Both the position numbers and the translations under genes were made by a program. A stretch of 64,000 nucleotides of DNA. Origin: Sulfurospirillum sp. UCH001. GTDB taxonomy: Bacteria > Campylobacterota > Campylobacteria > Campylobacterales > Sulfurospirillaceae. The DNA is taken from positions 496,001-560,000 of the forward strand of contig NZ_AP014723.1 in NCBI RefSeq assembly GCF_001548035.1, in the 5' to 3' direction. This document shows positions 44,487-53,574 of this stretch, piece by piece. Under the pieces are notes generated by a model. That model saw only the letters and a program-made list of their open reading frames with translations, had not been told where the DNA came from and ran no database searches. Position 1 is the stretch's first letter. Every line of letters starts with the position of its first letter.

Positions 44487-45605
44487 ATGAAGAAACTAGC
44501 TCTGCTTGCTACATCGGTTGCTGTTTTAGCATCATCTTCAGTTGCTAAAGAGATCAATGTAGGTGTTACGATGTCTATGAGTGGACCACTCGCTGCGTAT
44601 GGACAAACTGCGTATGAAGGTATTGAGTTTGCAAACTCTTTGCAGCCAAAGCTCAAAAATGGGGACACTGTTAAATTGGTACTTATTGATACCAAAGGTG
44701 ACAAAGTTGAATCAGCAAATGCTGCTACAAGACTTATCAGTTCTGATAAAGTTGTAGGTATTATTGGTGAATTAACCAGTACTAACACAGCTCAGGTTAT
44801 GGCTATTGCTGAGAAAAAGCAAATCCCTGTGATTGCTCCTGTTGCAACTAATGATAAGTTAACAGAGCAAAAAGAGTTCGCAAATCGTGTTTGTTTTACT
44901 GACTCTTTCCAAGGTGCAGTTGTTGCGAACTATGCAGCAAAAGATCTTAAGCTTAAAACAGCAGTCGTTGTTGTTGATCAAGCACAAGTTTACTCTTTAG
45001 GACTTGCAAAAGCATTTACAGATGCTTTCACAAAAGCTGGTGGTAAAATTGTAAAAGAGATTAAGGTAAGCTCAGGCGATAAAGACTTTAAAGCGGTTGT
45101 TTCTCAAATCAAAGCAGCAAACCCTGACTTTATGTTCCTCCCAATGTACCATCCAGAAGTTTCTATGATTGCTCGTCAAGCAAAACAAATTGGACTTTCT
45201 AAACCGATGTTCTCGGGAGATGGTGTTGCTAACCAAACCTTTATTGACTTAGGTGGCGATGCGGTTGAAGGTTATATGTTTACAGATTTCTTCGACTATG
45301 GTGCACCTCCTACACAACGCTCAAAAGATTTCATTGCAGCATATGCTAAAAAAACGGGTAAACAAGATATGAATTCATTCGTAGCTCTTGGTGCAGATGC
45401 ATACAACGTTATGGTTGATGCAATGAATCGTTGTGCAAACCCAGAAGATAGCGTATGTATCAATAATGCTATCAAATCAACTGTCAATTTCGAAGGTGTT
45501 TCTGGCGTTCTCAACATTGATAAATCAGGTAACTCAACACGTTCAGCTGTTATCAAAGTCGTTCAAAACGCAAAAGCAGTCTATAAAGCAACTGTTAATC
45601 CATAA
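44487..45605 (+). CDS. livK: Branched-chain amino-acid binding protein
   Basis: 372-residue periplasmic binding protein of the Leu/Ile/Val type. Signal peptide about 1-20 (MKKLALLATSVAVLASSSVA), then the receptor fold KEINVGVTMSMSGPLAAYGQTAYEGIEFAN, GELTSTNTAQVMAIAEKKQIPVIAPVATND and SGDKDFKAVVSQIKAANPDF, where the ligand carboxylate and amino group are bound. AAGGAG precedes ATG and a TATATT/TACTAT -10 lies near 44453-44461. It heads livKHMGF; a hairpin separates it from livH. Confidence 0.93.
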   Translation: MKKLALLATSVAVLASSSVAKEINVGVTMSMSGPLAAYGQTAYEGIEFANSLQPKLKNGDTVKLVLIDTKGDKVESANAATRLISSDKVVGIIGELTSTNTAQVMAIAEKKQIPVIAPVATNDKLTEQKEFANRVCFTDSFQGAVVANYAAKDLKLKTAVVVVDQAQVYSLGLAKAFTDAFTKAGGKIVKEIKVSSGDKDFKAVVSQIKAANPDFMFLPMYHPEVSMIARQAKQIGLSKPMFSGDGVANQTFIDLGGDAVEGYMFTDFFDYGAPPTQRSKDFIAAYAKKTGKQDMNSFVALGADAYNVMVDAMNRCANPEDSVCINNAIKSTVNFEGVSGVLNIDKSGNSTRSAVIKVVQNAKAVYKATVNP

Positions 45606-45611
45606 GTTTTT

Positions 45612-45643
45612 TCTCTCTTTACACGTAAAAGTGTAAAGAGAGA
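45612..45643 (+). terminator. Intercistronic hairpin between livK and livH
   Basis: Perfect 13-bp stem TCTCTCTTTACAC / GTGTAAAGAGAGA with a GTAAAA loop, followed by TTTT. It is inside the operon, so it probably acts as a partial terminator or an RNA-stabilising structure that raises binding-protein levels over the membrane components. Confidence 0.7.
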
Positions 45644-45705
45644 TTTTAGAGCAATTTTCATTTTAATCAGTGAGCATTGCTCTAAAATATTTTAGGAGAA
45701 TCTAT

Positions 45706-46602
45706 TTGGATTTAATCATGTTTATGCAGCAAATGGTCAATGGCTTTAGCCTTGGCAGTATGTATGCACTCATTGCCATTGGGTATACCATGGTGTATGG
45801 AGTATTAAGGCTCATCAATTTCGCGCATGGCGATATTATGATGGTAGGTGGATTTTTAGGTTTTTTTGGTATTGCTGTTTTAGAACTTCCTTTTGGAGCA
45901 GCCGTTCTTTTAGCTATTGTAGGTTCAGCACTTTTAGGTATGGCAAGTGACCGTATAGCGTATAGACCACTACGTAGTGCCCCTAAAATCTCTCTTCTAA
46001 TTACTGCTATTGGTGTAAGCTTTTTTCTTGAAAATGCTTTTAACGTATTCTTTGGAGGTGTTCCTAGAGCATTTCCTGTACCTGCATACTTAGAAAATGT
46101 TGTTGATTTTATAGGATTAACGATGCCAATTTCGGCTATTATAGTGCCTATCATCACAGCATTTTTATTAGCAATTATTTTATGGGTGTTGTATAAAACA
46201 AAATATGGCATGGCCATTCGTGCTCTTGCTTTTGATGTTGGAACAGTGAACCTTATGGGTATAGATGCGAATCGCATCATTACTTTGGTGTTTGGTATGG
46301 GCTCAGCGCTTGCGGCAGTTGGTGGTATCTTTTGGGCAGTAAATTACCCTTCAGTTGAGCCTATGATGGGTGTACTTGTAGGACTGAAAGCTTTTGCTGC
46401 AGCTGTTGTTGGTGGTATCGGTAGTGTTGGTGGAGCCGTTCTTGGAGGATTAATTATCGGTTTTACTGAAGTCGTTGTCATTGCATTCTTCCCTGAACTT
46501 GGTGGTTACAAAGATGCATTTGCATTTATCTTTTTGATTTTAATCCTTCTTTTTAAGCCCACAGGTATTTTGGGTATTGATTTTGAAAAAAGTAGGTTTT
46601 AA
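45706..46602 (+). CDS. livH: Branched-chain amino-acid ABC permease LivH
   Basis: 298-residue inner-membrane permease with about eight helices. The first is QMVNGFSLGSMYALIAIGYTMVYG, and GRxxRALAFD-type loop with TVNLMGIDANRIITLVFGMGSALAAVGGIFW is the ATPase-contact region. The TTG at 45706 follows TAGGAG by about nine bases; upstream codons have no ribosome site. It is followed by livM one base after its stop. Together with LivM, LivG, LivF and LivK it imports Leu, Ile and Val. Confidence 0.93.
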   Translation: MDLIMFMQQMVNGFSLGSMYALIAIGYTMVYGVLRLINFAHGDIMMVGGFLGFFGIAVLELPFGAAVLLAIVGSALLGMASDRIAYRPLRSAPKISLLITAIGVSFFLENAFNVFFGGVPRAFPVPAYLENVVDFIGLTMPISAIIVPIITAFLLAIILWVLYKTKYGMAIRALAFDVGTVNLMGIDANRIITLVFGMGSALAAVGGIFWAVNYPSVEPMMGVLVGLKAFAAAVVGGIGSVGGAVLGGLIIGFTEVVVIAFFPELGGYKDAFAFIFLILILLFKPTGILGIDFEKSRF

Positions 46603-46603
46603 A

Positions 46604-47644
46604 ATGAATAGTTTTATGATAAAAAAAGAACAATTATTAAAAATTTCATTTGTCGTTATTACACTCTGGTTTATTTGGTTTGCTAATACACATTTTGACG
46701 AATATACTGTAAGGATTCTAAATAACATTGCTATTTTTATTATTTTGGCAGTAAGTTACAACCTTATCAATGGTGTGACAGGTCAGTTTTCGCTTGAGCC
46801 TAATGGTTTTGTCGCCATCGGTGCTTATGTCGCTGCGTTATTATTGGTTAGCCCAGAAGCGAAGCAGTATCAGTATGCAATCGTTGATCCGTATCCTTTT
46901 GTTTTGACTCTTCATGCCAATTTTGTTGTAGCACTCCTTTTAGGTGGTTTTTTTGCTGCCACATTAGCTGCGATTCTCTCTTTCCCTGTATTTAGAGTTC
47001 GTGGAGATTACTTAGCGATTGTTACACTTGGATTTGGATTTATCATTAAGATTTTGGCAATTAACCATCCTGAAGTTACCAATGGCTCATTAGGGCTCAA
47101 TGATATTCCAGAGTTTTCCAATCTTTATTGGACAGGGGGTATTGCAATGGTTGCTGTCATTGTTGTACTCAATATCATAAATTCTAAATTTGGCCGTGCA
47201 ATGAAAGCAGTTCGTGATGATGAAGATGCTGCCATTGCAATGGGTGTTAATACATTTAAAGCTAAAACACTTGCATTTTGTACCAGTGCCTTTTTTGAAG
47301 GTGTCGGTGGTGGTCTTTTGGCTGCGTTACTTACCAGTATTTCTCCTGATCTATTTGACTTCTTCTTTACATTCCAGCTTTTAATTATCATCGTTCTTGG
47401 TGGACTTGGAAGCACAACCGGTGCTATTATTGGTACGGTATTTGTTATGGGAGGAAGTGAATGGATGCGCTTCTTGGATGAGCCAATGCATCTTTTTGGA
47501 TATGAAACAGCAGCAATGCCGGGTATGCGTATGGTTGTTTTCTCTCTCATCCTTATTTTTATTATGCTTTTTGCACGTGAAGGTATTATGGGTAAACGCG
47601 AATTAACAGATATTTTAAAATGGCGTAAAAAGGGTGGCAAATGA
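46604..47644 (+). CDS. livM: Branched-chain amino-acid ABC permease LivM
   Basis: 346-residue second permease with about nine or ten helices. The motifs AVSYNLINGVTGQFSLEPNGFVAIGAYVAALL, VRGDYLAIVTLGFGFIIKI and RAMKAVRDDEDAAIAMGVNTFKAKTLAF are typical, the last being the ABC-contacting loop. The ATG at 46604 is one base after the livH stop; codons upstream read through livH and are rejected. The stop overlaps the livG ATG by four bases. Confidence 0.93.
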   Translation: MNSFMIKKEQLLKISFVVITLWFIWFANTHFDEYTVRILNNIAIFIILAVSYNLINGVTGQFSLEPNGFVAIGAYVAALLLVSPEAKQYQYAIVDPYPFVLTLHANFVVALLLGGFFAATLAAILSFPVFRVRGDYLAIVTLGFGFIIKILAINHPEVTNGSLGLNDIPEFSNLYWTGGIAMVAVIVVLNIINSKFGRAMKAVRDDEDAAIAMGVNTFKAKTLAFCTSAFFEGVGGGLLAALLTSISPDLFDFFFTFQLLIIIVLGGLGSTTGAIIGTVFVMGGSEWMRFLDEPMHLFGYETAAMPGMRMVVFSLILIFIMLFAREGIMGKRELTDILKWRKKGGK

Positions 47645-48408
47645 TCTTAAAAATTGATAATGTCACTAAAAATTTTGGTGGCGTCACTGCCATTAAAGAG
47701 ACCAGTTTTAGCGTTGCGCCTAAGGAAATTTTTGGACTTATTGGACCTAATGGTGCTGGTAAAACAACTATGTTTAACATCATTACTGGTAATTACACAC
47801 CAAGTTCAGGTCAAGTTATTTTTAGAAATGAAGCAATTAATGGTTTGAAGCCACATCATATTGTACGTAAAGGTATTGCAAGAACCTTTCAAAATATTAG
47901 ACTTTTTTCAAGTATGAGTGTTTTGGACAATGTTCTAATAGGCTTTGATTTCCAAGCTCGTTATGGATTTGTTGAATCAATTTTGCGTTTCCCTCGTTTT
48001 ATTAGTGAAGAAAGACGTATTAAAGAGCGCTCAATGGAAATTTTGGATTATTTTGGGATGAGCTCTTTTGCCCACGAAAAGGCTGTTGATCTAAGCTATG
48101 GACAGCAAAGAAAAGTTGAAATTGCGAGAGCATTAGCGACCAATCCTGAACTTTTACTCCTTGATGAACCAGCTGCTGGTATGAACCCATCTGAAACGGA
48201 AGAGTTGGGAGATATTATTAAAAAAGCACGTGTAGATTTTGATTTGACGGTTCTTTTAATTGAACACGATATGAAGTTTGTCAATCAGTTATGCGATAAA
48301 GTATTAGTATTAGATTATGGTAAAACAATTTTTGAGGGTAAACCAGCTGATGCGATTCAAGACCCTGAAGTTATAGCAGCGTATTTAGGAGATTTTCATA
48401 ATGATTAG
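47641..48408 (+). CDS. livG: Branched-chain amino-acid ABC ATPase LivG
   Basis: 255-residue ABC ATPase with Walker A GPNGAGKTT, signature LSYGQQRKVEIARAL, Walker B LLLLDEPAAGMN and switch His in LIEHDMKFV. The C-terminal extension ADAIQDPEVIAAYLGD is typical of LivG. It overlaps livM by four bases and livF by eight, so the three are coupled. It acts with LivF as a heterodimer under LivHM. Confidence 0.95.
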   Translation: MILKIDNVTKNFGGVTAIKETSFSVAPKEIFGLIGPNGAGKTTMFNIITGNYTPSSGQVIFRNEAINGLKPHHIVRKGIARTFQNIRLFSSMSVLDNVLIGFDFQARYGFVESILRFPRFISEERRIKERSMEILDYFGMSSFAHEKAVDLSYGQQRKVEIARALATNPELLLLDEPAAGMNPSETEELGDIIKKARVDFDLTVLLIEHDMKFVNQLCDKVLVLDYGKTIFEGKPADAIQDPEVIAAYLGDFHND

Positions 48409-49096
48409 TGTTAAAAATTTACATGTCTATTATGGACTCATAGAGGCTGTTAAAGGGATTGATTTTGAGGTTAAAGAGGGAGAAATCGTCTCTTTGATCG
48501 GATCGAATGGTGCGGGTAAAAGTTCAACGTTAAAAGCCTTACTCAATAGCGTTAAAAAAACAGGTGACATTAATTTTTTAGGTTATGATACACGTAATCA
48601 CAAAACTCATACACTGGTTCAACATGGACTTTCATTGGTTCCAGAAGGACGTAAAATTTTCATTAACTTGACGGTTGAGGAAAATTTACGCATGGGTGCA
48701 TTTAATAATGATGAGAACTACGAGCATCTTCGTGATACGATGTATGAACTATTTCCTCGAATCAAAGACAAACGCTATCAACTTGCAGGCACCATGAGTG
48801 GTGGTGAACAGCAAATGTTAGCTATTTCTAGAGCACTCATGGGCGAACCAAAATTGTTGATGCTTGATGAGCCTAGTCTTGGACTTGCTCCTAAAATTGT
48901 AGGTGAAGTGTTTGAGATTATTATGCGTTTGCGTGATGAAGGAATCACAATTCTTTTGGTTGAGCAAAATGCTTTTGCTGCACTGAAAATATCTGATAAA
49001 GCGTATGTCTTGGAAAATGGTAAAATCGTTATGAACGGTCTTGCAAAAGATATGATCGGTGATGACACTATCCGCAAAAAATATCTCGGTGGTTAA
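48401..49096 (+). CDS. livF: Branched-chain amino-acid ABC ATPase LivF
   Basis: 231-residue ABC ATPase with Walker A GSNGAGKSS, the LivF-type LVPEGRKIFINLTVEENLRMGA, signature MSGGEQQMLAISRAL, Walker B LLMLDEPSLGLAP and switch segment LLVEQNAFAAL. Last gene of the operon, followed by a good terminator. In C. jejuni, as I recall, the liv genes are also followed by ccsBA. Confidence 0.95.
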   Translation: MISVKNLHVYYGLIEAVKGIDFEVKEGEIVSLIGSNGAGKSSTLKALLNSVKKTGDINFLGYDTRNHKTHTLVQHGLSLVPEGRKIFINLTVEENLRMGAFNNDENYEHLRDTMYELFPRIKDKRYQLAGTMSGGEQQMLAISRALMGEPKLLMLDEPSLGLAPKIVGEVFEIIMRLRDEGITILLVEQNAFAALKISDKAYVLENGKIVMNGLAKDMIGDDTIRKKYLGG

Positions 49097-49116
49097 ACCA
49101 ACTTTTTTCTGCATGT

Positions 49117-49140
49117 AAACCTCCTAAATCAGGAGGTTTT
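49117..49140 (+). terminator. Terminator of the liv operon
   Basis: Nine-bp stem AAACCTCCT / AGGAGGTTT with a five-base AAATC loop, followed by T and a CTCTTCTTT tract. Confidence 0.8.
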
Positions 49141-49273
49141 CTCTTCTTTAATGATTTATAAATTATTTACTCTAAAAAGGTAACATAACTCATAGACTTT
49201 TTCGATAACCCTTTGGATATTTTATGTAACAAAGGTTATTAAAAAAGTCTCATTTTCCAGGTAAGGGAGTTTT

Positions 49274-52200
49274 ATGGATTTTGTATTGAAGCAGGTTTTT
49301 TCGATGAAGACAGCCATCATCCTTTTAGTGTTTTTTGGACTATTTAGTGGAGTTGCAACTTTTATTGAAAATGATTTTGGTGTCGAGACGAGTTGGGCAC
49401 TAATATATACCTCATGGTGGTTTGAGTTACTACAGGTTGCATTAGGACTTATTCTAATTTACAATATCATTCGATATAAAATTTATACACTCGATAAACT
49501 ACCTTCTTTTATATTTCATATCAGTTTTATTTTTATTCTTATTGGTTCTGGAATGACACGCTACTTTGGTTTTGAAGGAACCTTGCATGTAAGAAATGGT
49601 ATGCAAGAAAACAAAGTACTTTCAAGTGATGCATTCATTCAGGCAAACGCTCTTAAAGACGGAAAATCTTACAGCTATAGTCATCCTCAGCTTATCTCGC
49701 AAGTAGGTCATAATAATTTTTCTTTTAGTTTTGATGTCGCTGGAGATAAAGCAACCGTTAAATTTAAAGAGTATCTTCCAAACGCTACCGCAAAAGTGGT
49801 TGATGATCCATCAGGTGTTCCGATGATTTCAATGATGCTAAGTGGTTATGGTGAAAGTTTGAGTGTTGTTTTAAAAGAGGGGGATACATACGAAACAAGC
49901 GAGTACGTCTTTAGTTTTAATGGCAAACCTTCGCAAAGTCGTAAAGAGGAAATTCGTTTTACCCTTGAAGATGGTAAGTTCTATTTTACATCAAAGTCGA
50001 AAATTGCATGGTTTAAAATGGCAGAAAATAAACGTGGTGAGTATGAAGCTGATAAAAAAGAAGATTTTGTTACAAACCAGCTCTACACTATTGGAAATGT
50101 AAATTTTGCTCCACGATATATTGGACTCAAAGGTAAAGAGAAAGTCGTTGCCGATAAAAATCCTATGGGCAAAGGCAATTCAATTTCAGCAGTTATCGTT
50201 GATGCAACCTATAAAGGGGAAACGAAAGAGATAGCTATGTTTGGACAAGGCAAAGGAAGCGAAGGACAACAAACGAAAGAGATGATTGCAGGTGTTCCAT
50301 TCGTTTTCGAATGGGGAGCTCAACTCTTTACACTTCCTTTTAGCATTAAGCTTAATGAATTTCAATTAGATCGTTATCCTGGTTCTATGTCACCTATGTC
50401 ATATGCAAGTGAAGTAGAAGTTGTCGATAGTGAAAAAGGAGTTCATATGCCATTTCGTATTTATATGAATCATGTACTTGATTATCGAGGTTTTAGATTC
50501 TTCCAAAGCTCTTACGATAAAGATGAAAAAGGAACGATCTTGTCTGTCAATAATGATCCTGGAAAATTACCAACCTATTTAGGGTATCTGTTATTATCGA
50601 TTGGACTCTTTTTCAATCTTCTGAATTCAAAAAGTCGTTTCCGTAAGCTTGCAGGAATGGTACAAAAAGATATGAGCAAAATGAAATCGATTCTTTTAGC
50701 CCTTTTTATGGGCTTTGCTTTAATGCAAGGAAATAGCTTACATGCAGCAACAACGTATACAACACAAGAATATCTAACTTTTTTAAAGCAATATGATGCA
50801 AAACATTCCGATAAATTTGGAAGATTACTCGTTCAAAGTGTAGATGGAAGAATTAAACCTATTGACACCGTTTCAACAGAACTTCTCAACAAGATTTATG
50901 GCAGTGCAACTTTTGAAGGAATGAGTGCAAATCAAGTAGCGCTTAGTATGATGAGTTCTCCTGGTGAGTGGCAAGCGATACCTATTATTAAGGTATTTCA
51001 CCCTGAACTTAAAAAAATTATTGGAATTCCAGAAAATCAAAAATATGCTTCTTTTAATGATTTTTTTGAGAAAGAGGGCGATCACGGTTTTAAATTAACA
51101 AAATATTCAGAAGAAGCCAATCGTAAAAAACCTGCCCTTCGTAATCAATTTGATAAAGATGTGTTAAAAGTAGATGAGCGTGTTAATATCTGTTATATGG
51201 TTTATACAGGTGAAGTTTTCAAAATGATTCCTAAACAAAATGACCTAAATAAACGTTGGTTTGCACCTCAGGAAGCAGTTGGAAGTTTTTCTAAACAAGA
51301 AGGTGATGAAGTTAGAGCACTTCTTGGAGGTTATTTTGAAGCTATTGGAGAAGGATTAGAAAAAGGTAATTGGCAAAATGCTAATAAAGCTGTTGATAAA
51401 CTCCAATCGTATCAAGAACAATATGGGTCAGAAATTATTCCAAGTGAAAGCCGCATTAAAGCGGAGATTTTCTTTAATCATGCCAAGATTTTTGATCGCT
51501 TAACTCCTGTGTATTTACTCAGTGGTTTAGTACTACTCTGTTTCATTTTTGCAAAAATGGTGAAATCAACACTACGTATAGGAATGGTTACTAAAATTGT
51601 ATTAGGCGTCAATTTTGTAGCGTTTGTAATTCATACGGCAGGATTAGGGCTAAGATGGTACATTTCGACACATGCTCCATGGAGTGATGGGTATGAATCA
51701 ATGATTTATATTGCATGGGCAATAGCATTAGCAGGTATCTTCTTCTCTCGTCAATCAGTGGTATCACTTGCATTAACCTCTATTTTGACGGGTGTGACCT
51801 TGTTTGTTGCTCACTTGAGTTGGATGGATCCTCAAATTACAAATTTAGTACCAGTCCTTAAATCATACTGGTTGAACATTCACGTTTCCGTTATTACAGC
51901 AAGCTATGGCTTTTTAGGTTTATGTTCACTTTTAGGATTTTTCACGTTGATTCTATTTATCTTACGCAATAAGACTAAAACAAAACGTAATGAGGAGATT
52001 GACCGGAACATTGTTGAAGCAACGCGCATTAATGAAATGGCAATGATCTTGGGACTAAGTCTTCTTACTGTAGGTAACTTCTTGGGCGGTGTTTGGGCAA
52101 ATGAGTCATGGGGAAGATACTGGGGTTGGGATCCAAAAGAGACATGGGCATTGGTATCTATTTTATTTTATGCAGCAGTTGTTCACTTTAGGTTTATTCC

Positions 52201-52420
52201 AAAGCTCAATACGCCTTTTGCATTCGCTGTCGCATCAACCGTTACATTTGCGTCCATTATCATGACATATTTTGGCGTTAACTTCTATCTTTCAGGTATG
52301 CACTCTTATGCCTCAGGAGATCCAATCCCTGTACCGACATTTGTTTACTATACCGTTGCAATTGTTGTGGCAGTCATAGCCATAGCTTTCCCTAAACGCG
52401 ATATCGCAAAAACTTTATAA
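49274..52420 (+). CDS. ccsBA: Cytochrome c synthase CcsBA (fused CcsB and CcsA)
   Basis: 1048-residue system II holocytochrome c synthase that exports haem and attaches it to CxxCH motifs in the periplasm. The N-terminal CcsB/ResB part (about 1-480) has four hydrophobic helices and a large periplasmic domain. A signal-like helix near 465-490 leads to the CcsA/ResC part with a second periplasmic region, then several helices with the haem-binding WGRYWGWDPKETWAL (WWD domain) near 950 and conserved His residues before and after it. One-piece CcsBA is typical of Campylobacterota and Helicobacter. It serves the peroxidase in this window and any other c-type cytochromes. Confidence 0.95.
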   Translation: MDFVLKQVFSMKTAIILLVFFGLFSGVATFIENDFGVETSWALIYTSWWFELLQVALGLILIYNIIRYKIYTLDKLPSFIFHISFIFILIGSGMTRYFGFEGTLHVRNGMQENKVLSSDAFIQANALKDGKSYSYSHPQLISQVGHNNFSFSFDVAGDKATVKFKEYLPNATAKVVDDPSGVPMISMMLSGYGESLSVVLKEGDTYETSEYVFSFNGKPSQSRKEEIRFTLEDGKFYFTSKSKIAWFKMAENKRGEYEADKKEDFVTNQLYTIGNVNFAPRYIGLKGKEKVVADKNPMGKGNSISAVIVDATYKGETKEIAMFGQGKGSEGQQTKEMIAGVPFVFEWGAQLFTLPFSIKLNEFQLDRYPGSMSPMSYASEVEVVDSEKGVHMPFRIYMNHVLDYRGFRFFQSSYDKDEKGTILSVNNDPGKLPTYLGYLLLSIGLFFNLLNSKSRFRKLAGMVQKDMSKMKSILLALFMGFALMQGNSLHAATTYTTQEYLTFLKQYDAKHSDKFGRLLVQSVDGRIKPIDTVSTELLNKIYGSATFEGMSANQVALSMMSSPGEWQAIPIIKVFHPELKKIIGIPENQKYASFNDFFEKEGDHGFKLTKYSEEANRKKPALRNQFDKDVLKVDERVNICYMVYTGEVFKMIPKQNDLNKRWFAPQEAVGSFSKQEGDEVRALLGGYFEAIGEGLEKGNWQNANKAVDKLQSYQEQYGSEIIPSESRIKAEIFFNHAKIFDRLTPVYLLSGLVLLCFIFAKMVKSTLRIGMVTKIVLGVNFVAFVIHTAGLGLRWYISTHAPWSDGYESMIYIAWAIALAGIFFSRQSVVSLALTSILTGVTLFVAHLSWMDPQITNLVPVLKSYWLNIHVSVITASYGFLGLCSLLGFFTLILFILRNKTKTKRNEEIDRNIVEATRINEMAMILGLSLLTVGNFLGGVWANESWGRYWGWDPKETWALVSILFYAAVVHFRFIPKLNTPFAFAVASTVTFASIIMTYFGVNFYLSGMHSYASGDPIPVPTFVYYTVAIVVAVIAIAFPKRDIAKTL

Positions 52421-52423
52421 AAC

Positions 52424-52449
52424 AAAAGAGGGATATGTTCCCTCTTTTT
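52424..52449 (+). terminator. Terminator after ccsBA
   Basis: Ten-bp stem AAAAGAGGGA / TCCCTCTTTT with a TATGT loop running into T. One of the clearest intrinsic terminators in the window. Confidence 0.88.
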
Positions 52450-52489
52450 AAGTTGTGCTATAATAGGCAAAAACTTAAGAGACTCCTGT

Positions 52490-52936
52490 ATGCAAGAGAA
52501 TTATCTCATCATCTCAATAATCGCTGTTATTGCCATTGTTCTTATCTCTCTTTTTATTGTCGTTGCGAATTTACAAAAAACAGTTGTTATTGAATCGCCA
52601 ACTCCTACACCAGAACAAAAAGAAAAAGAACAAAAAATTGCTATTGAAGCGCTTATTGAAATTGCTGCTAAACGTACTTCAACACGCAATGAACTTGCAA
52701 ATGCCATTATAAGGGCTGCAAAAGATTGCCCGTTTCCTGTTAAAGAAAAAGGCGTTGCGCCAAAAGTCTCTAAGATATATCTCAATTTTGTTTTATTGAT
52801 AGCAAGTCATCGTAATGCCGATGCAAAACTAATTGCCTTTATGGATGAAGAACTCAAAAAAACAAATCCAGAGTATAAACGTGAAATTGATTTGTATGAA
52901 AATGAAGGGATTAATCAAAGAGGAAATCGTATTTAA
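52490..52936 (+). CDS. Single-pass membrane protein of unknown function
   Basis: 148 residues: an N-terminal transmembrane helix (about 6-27, LIISIIAVIAIVLISLFIVVA), a Pro/Thr linker, a Lys/Glu-rich coiled-coil stretch (EQKEKEQKIAIEALIEIAAKR) and a helical C-terminal half (about 80-140). No family is recognised. The gene is monocistronic, between the ccsBA terminator and the tRNA cluster. The ribosome site is modest (GAGACTCC). Confidence 0.72.
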   Translation: MQENYLIISIIAVIAIVLISLFIVVANLQKTVVIESPTPTPEQKEKEQKIAIEALIEIAAKRTSTRNELANAIIRAAKDCPFPVKEKGVAPKVSKIYLNFVLLIASHRNADAKLIAFMDEELKKTNPEYKREIDLYENEGINQRGNRI

Positions 52937-52943
52937 GAAGAAA

Positions 52944-53018
52944 TGGCGACCCCAGGGGGACTTGAACCCCCGTTCCCGCCTTGAGAGGGCGGTGTCCTAA
53001 CCACTAGACGATGGGGTC
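52944..53018 (-). tRNA. tRNA-Glu (CTC)
   Basis: Cloverleaf read on the minus strand: acceptor GACCCCA / TGGGGTC, discriminator G, encoded CCA, T-loop TTCAAGT and anticodon loop CTCTCAA, so the anticodon is CTC for GAG codons. It is last in the cluster and less common in bacteria than the TTC form also present here. Confidence 0.93.
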
Positions 53019-53043
53019 GCACAAGTGTGTTTGTTTAGGACAA

Positions 53044-53119
53044 TGGTGACCCGTGATGGATTCGAACCATCGACCACCTCCTTAAAAGGGAGATGCTCTA
53101 CCTGCTGAGCTAACGAGTC
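53044..53119 (-). tRNA. tRNA-Lys (TTT), copy 1
   Basis: Acceptor GACTCGT / ACGGGTC, discriminator A, CCA encoded, D-arm AGCTCAGCAGGTAGAGC, anticodon loop CTTTTAA. Identical to the second copy at 53444-53519. Confidence 0.95.
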
Positions 53120-53168
53120 ATGCTCAGGCAGTTTCATAACATAATAAGAAAATGCTGAGGGAAAAAAG

Positions 53169-53245
53169 TGGCGCGGCGGACGGGGCTCGAACCCGCGACC
53201 CCCGGCGTGACAGGCCGATATTCTAACCAACTGAACTACCGCCGC
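53169..53245 (-). tRNA. tRNA-Asp (GTC)
   Basis: Acceptor GCGGCGG / CCGCCGC, discriminator G, CCA encoded, anticodon loop CTGTCAC with anticodon GTC. 77 bases. Confidence 0.95.
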
Positions 53246-53250
53246 GCATA

Positions 53251-53326
53251 TGGTGGTCGTTAGAGGACTCGAACCTCTGACATCCACCTTGTAAGGGTGG
53301 CGCTCTACCAACTGAGCTAAACGACC
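53251..53326 (-). tRNA. tRNA-Val (TAC)
   Basis: Acceptor GGTCGTT / AACGACC, discriminator A, CCA encoded, anticodon loop CTTACAA with anticodon TAC. Only five bases separate it from tRNA-Asp, so they are processed from one transcript. Confidence 0.95.
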
Positions 53327-53354
53327 AAAAGGGACATTAAAGAAGAAAATAATT

Positions 53355-53430
53355 TGGCGACCCCAAGGGGATTTGAACCCCTGTAACCGCCGTGAAAGGG
53401 CGGGATCCTGGACCACTAGACGATGGGGTC
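53355..53430 (-). tRNA. tRNA-Glu (TTC)
   Basis: Acceptor GACCCCA / TGGGGTC, discriminator G, CCA encoded, anticodon loop CTTTCAC with anticodon TTC. It shares the acceptor stem with the CTC gene at 52944, suggesting one arose from the other. Confidence 0.95.
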
Positions 53431-53443
53431 GCACAAAAATGAA

Positions 53444-53519
53444 TGGTGACCCGTGATGGATTCGAACCATCGACCACCTCCTTAAAAGGGAGATGCTCTA
53501 CCTGCTGAGCTAACGAGTC
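53444..53519 (-). tRNA. tRNA-Lys (TTT), copy 2
   Basis: First gene of the cluster in the direction of transcription. Identical over its 76 bases to the copy at 53044-53119. Confidence 0.95.
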
Positions 53520-53574
53520 ATTCACCGTTCTTCTCGTAATGAGGCTGAAATTATAGAGAAAAAAAATTCATTTG

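Noticed and set aside
45702-46280. 192-codon frame on the minus strand of livH
   Set aside because: Antisense shadow of a well-supported permease, with no ribosome site; the residue composition reflects inverted hydrophobic codons.
47125-47640. 171-codon frame on the minus strand of livM
   Set aside because: Antisense shadow of livM; no promoter, ribosome site or recognisable domain.
52997-53525. Open frames across the tRNA cluster, with basic hydrophilic products
   Set aside because: They run antisense or in-line through six clear tRNA genes and their repeats; the apparent protein repeats are just the duplicated tRNA sequence.
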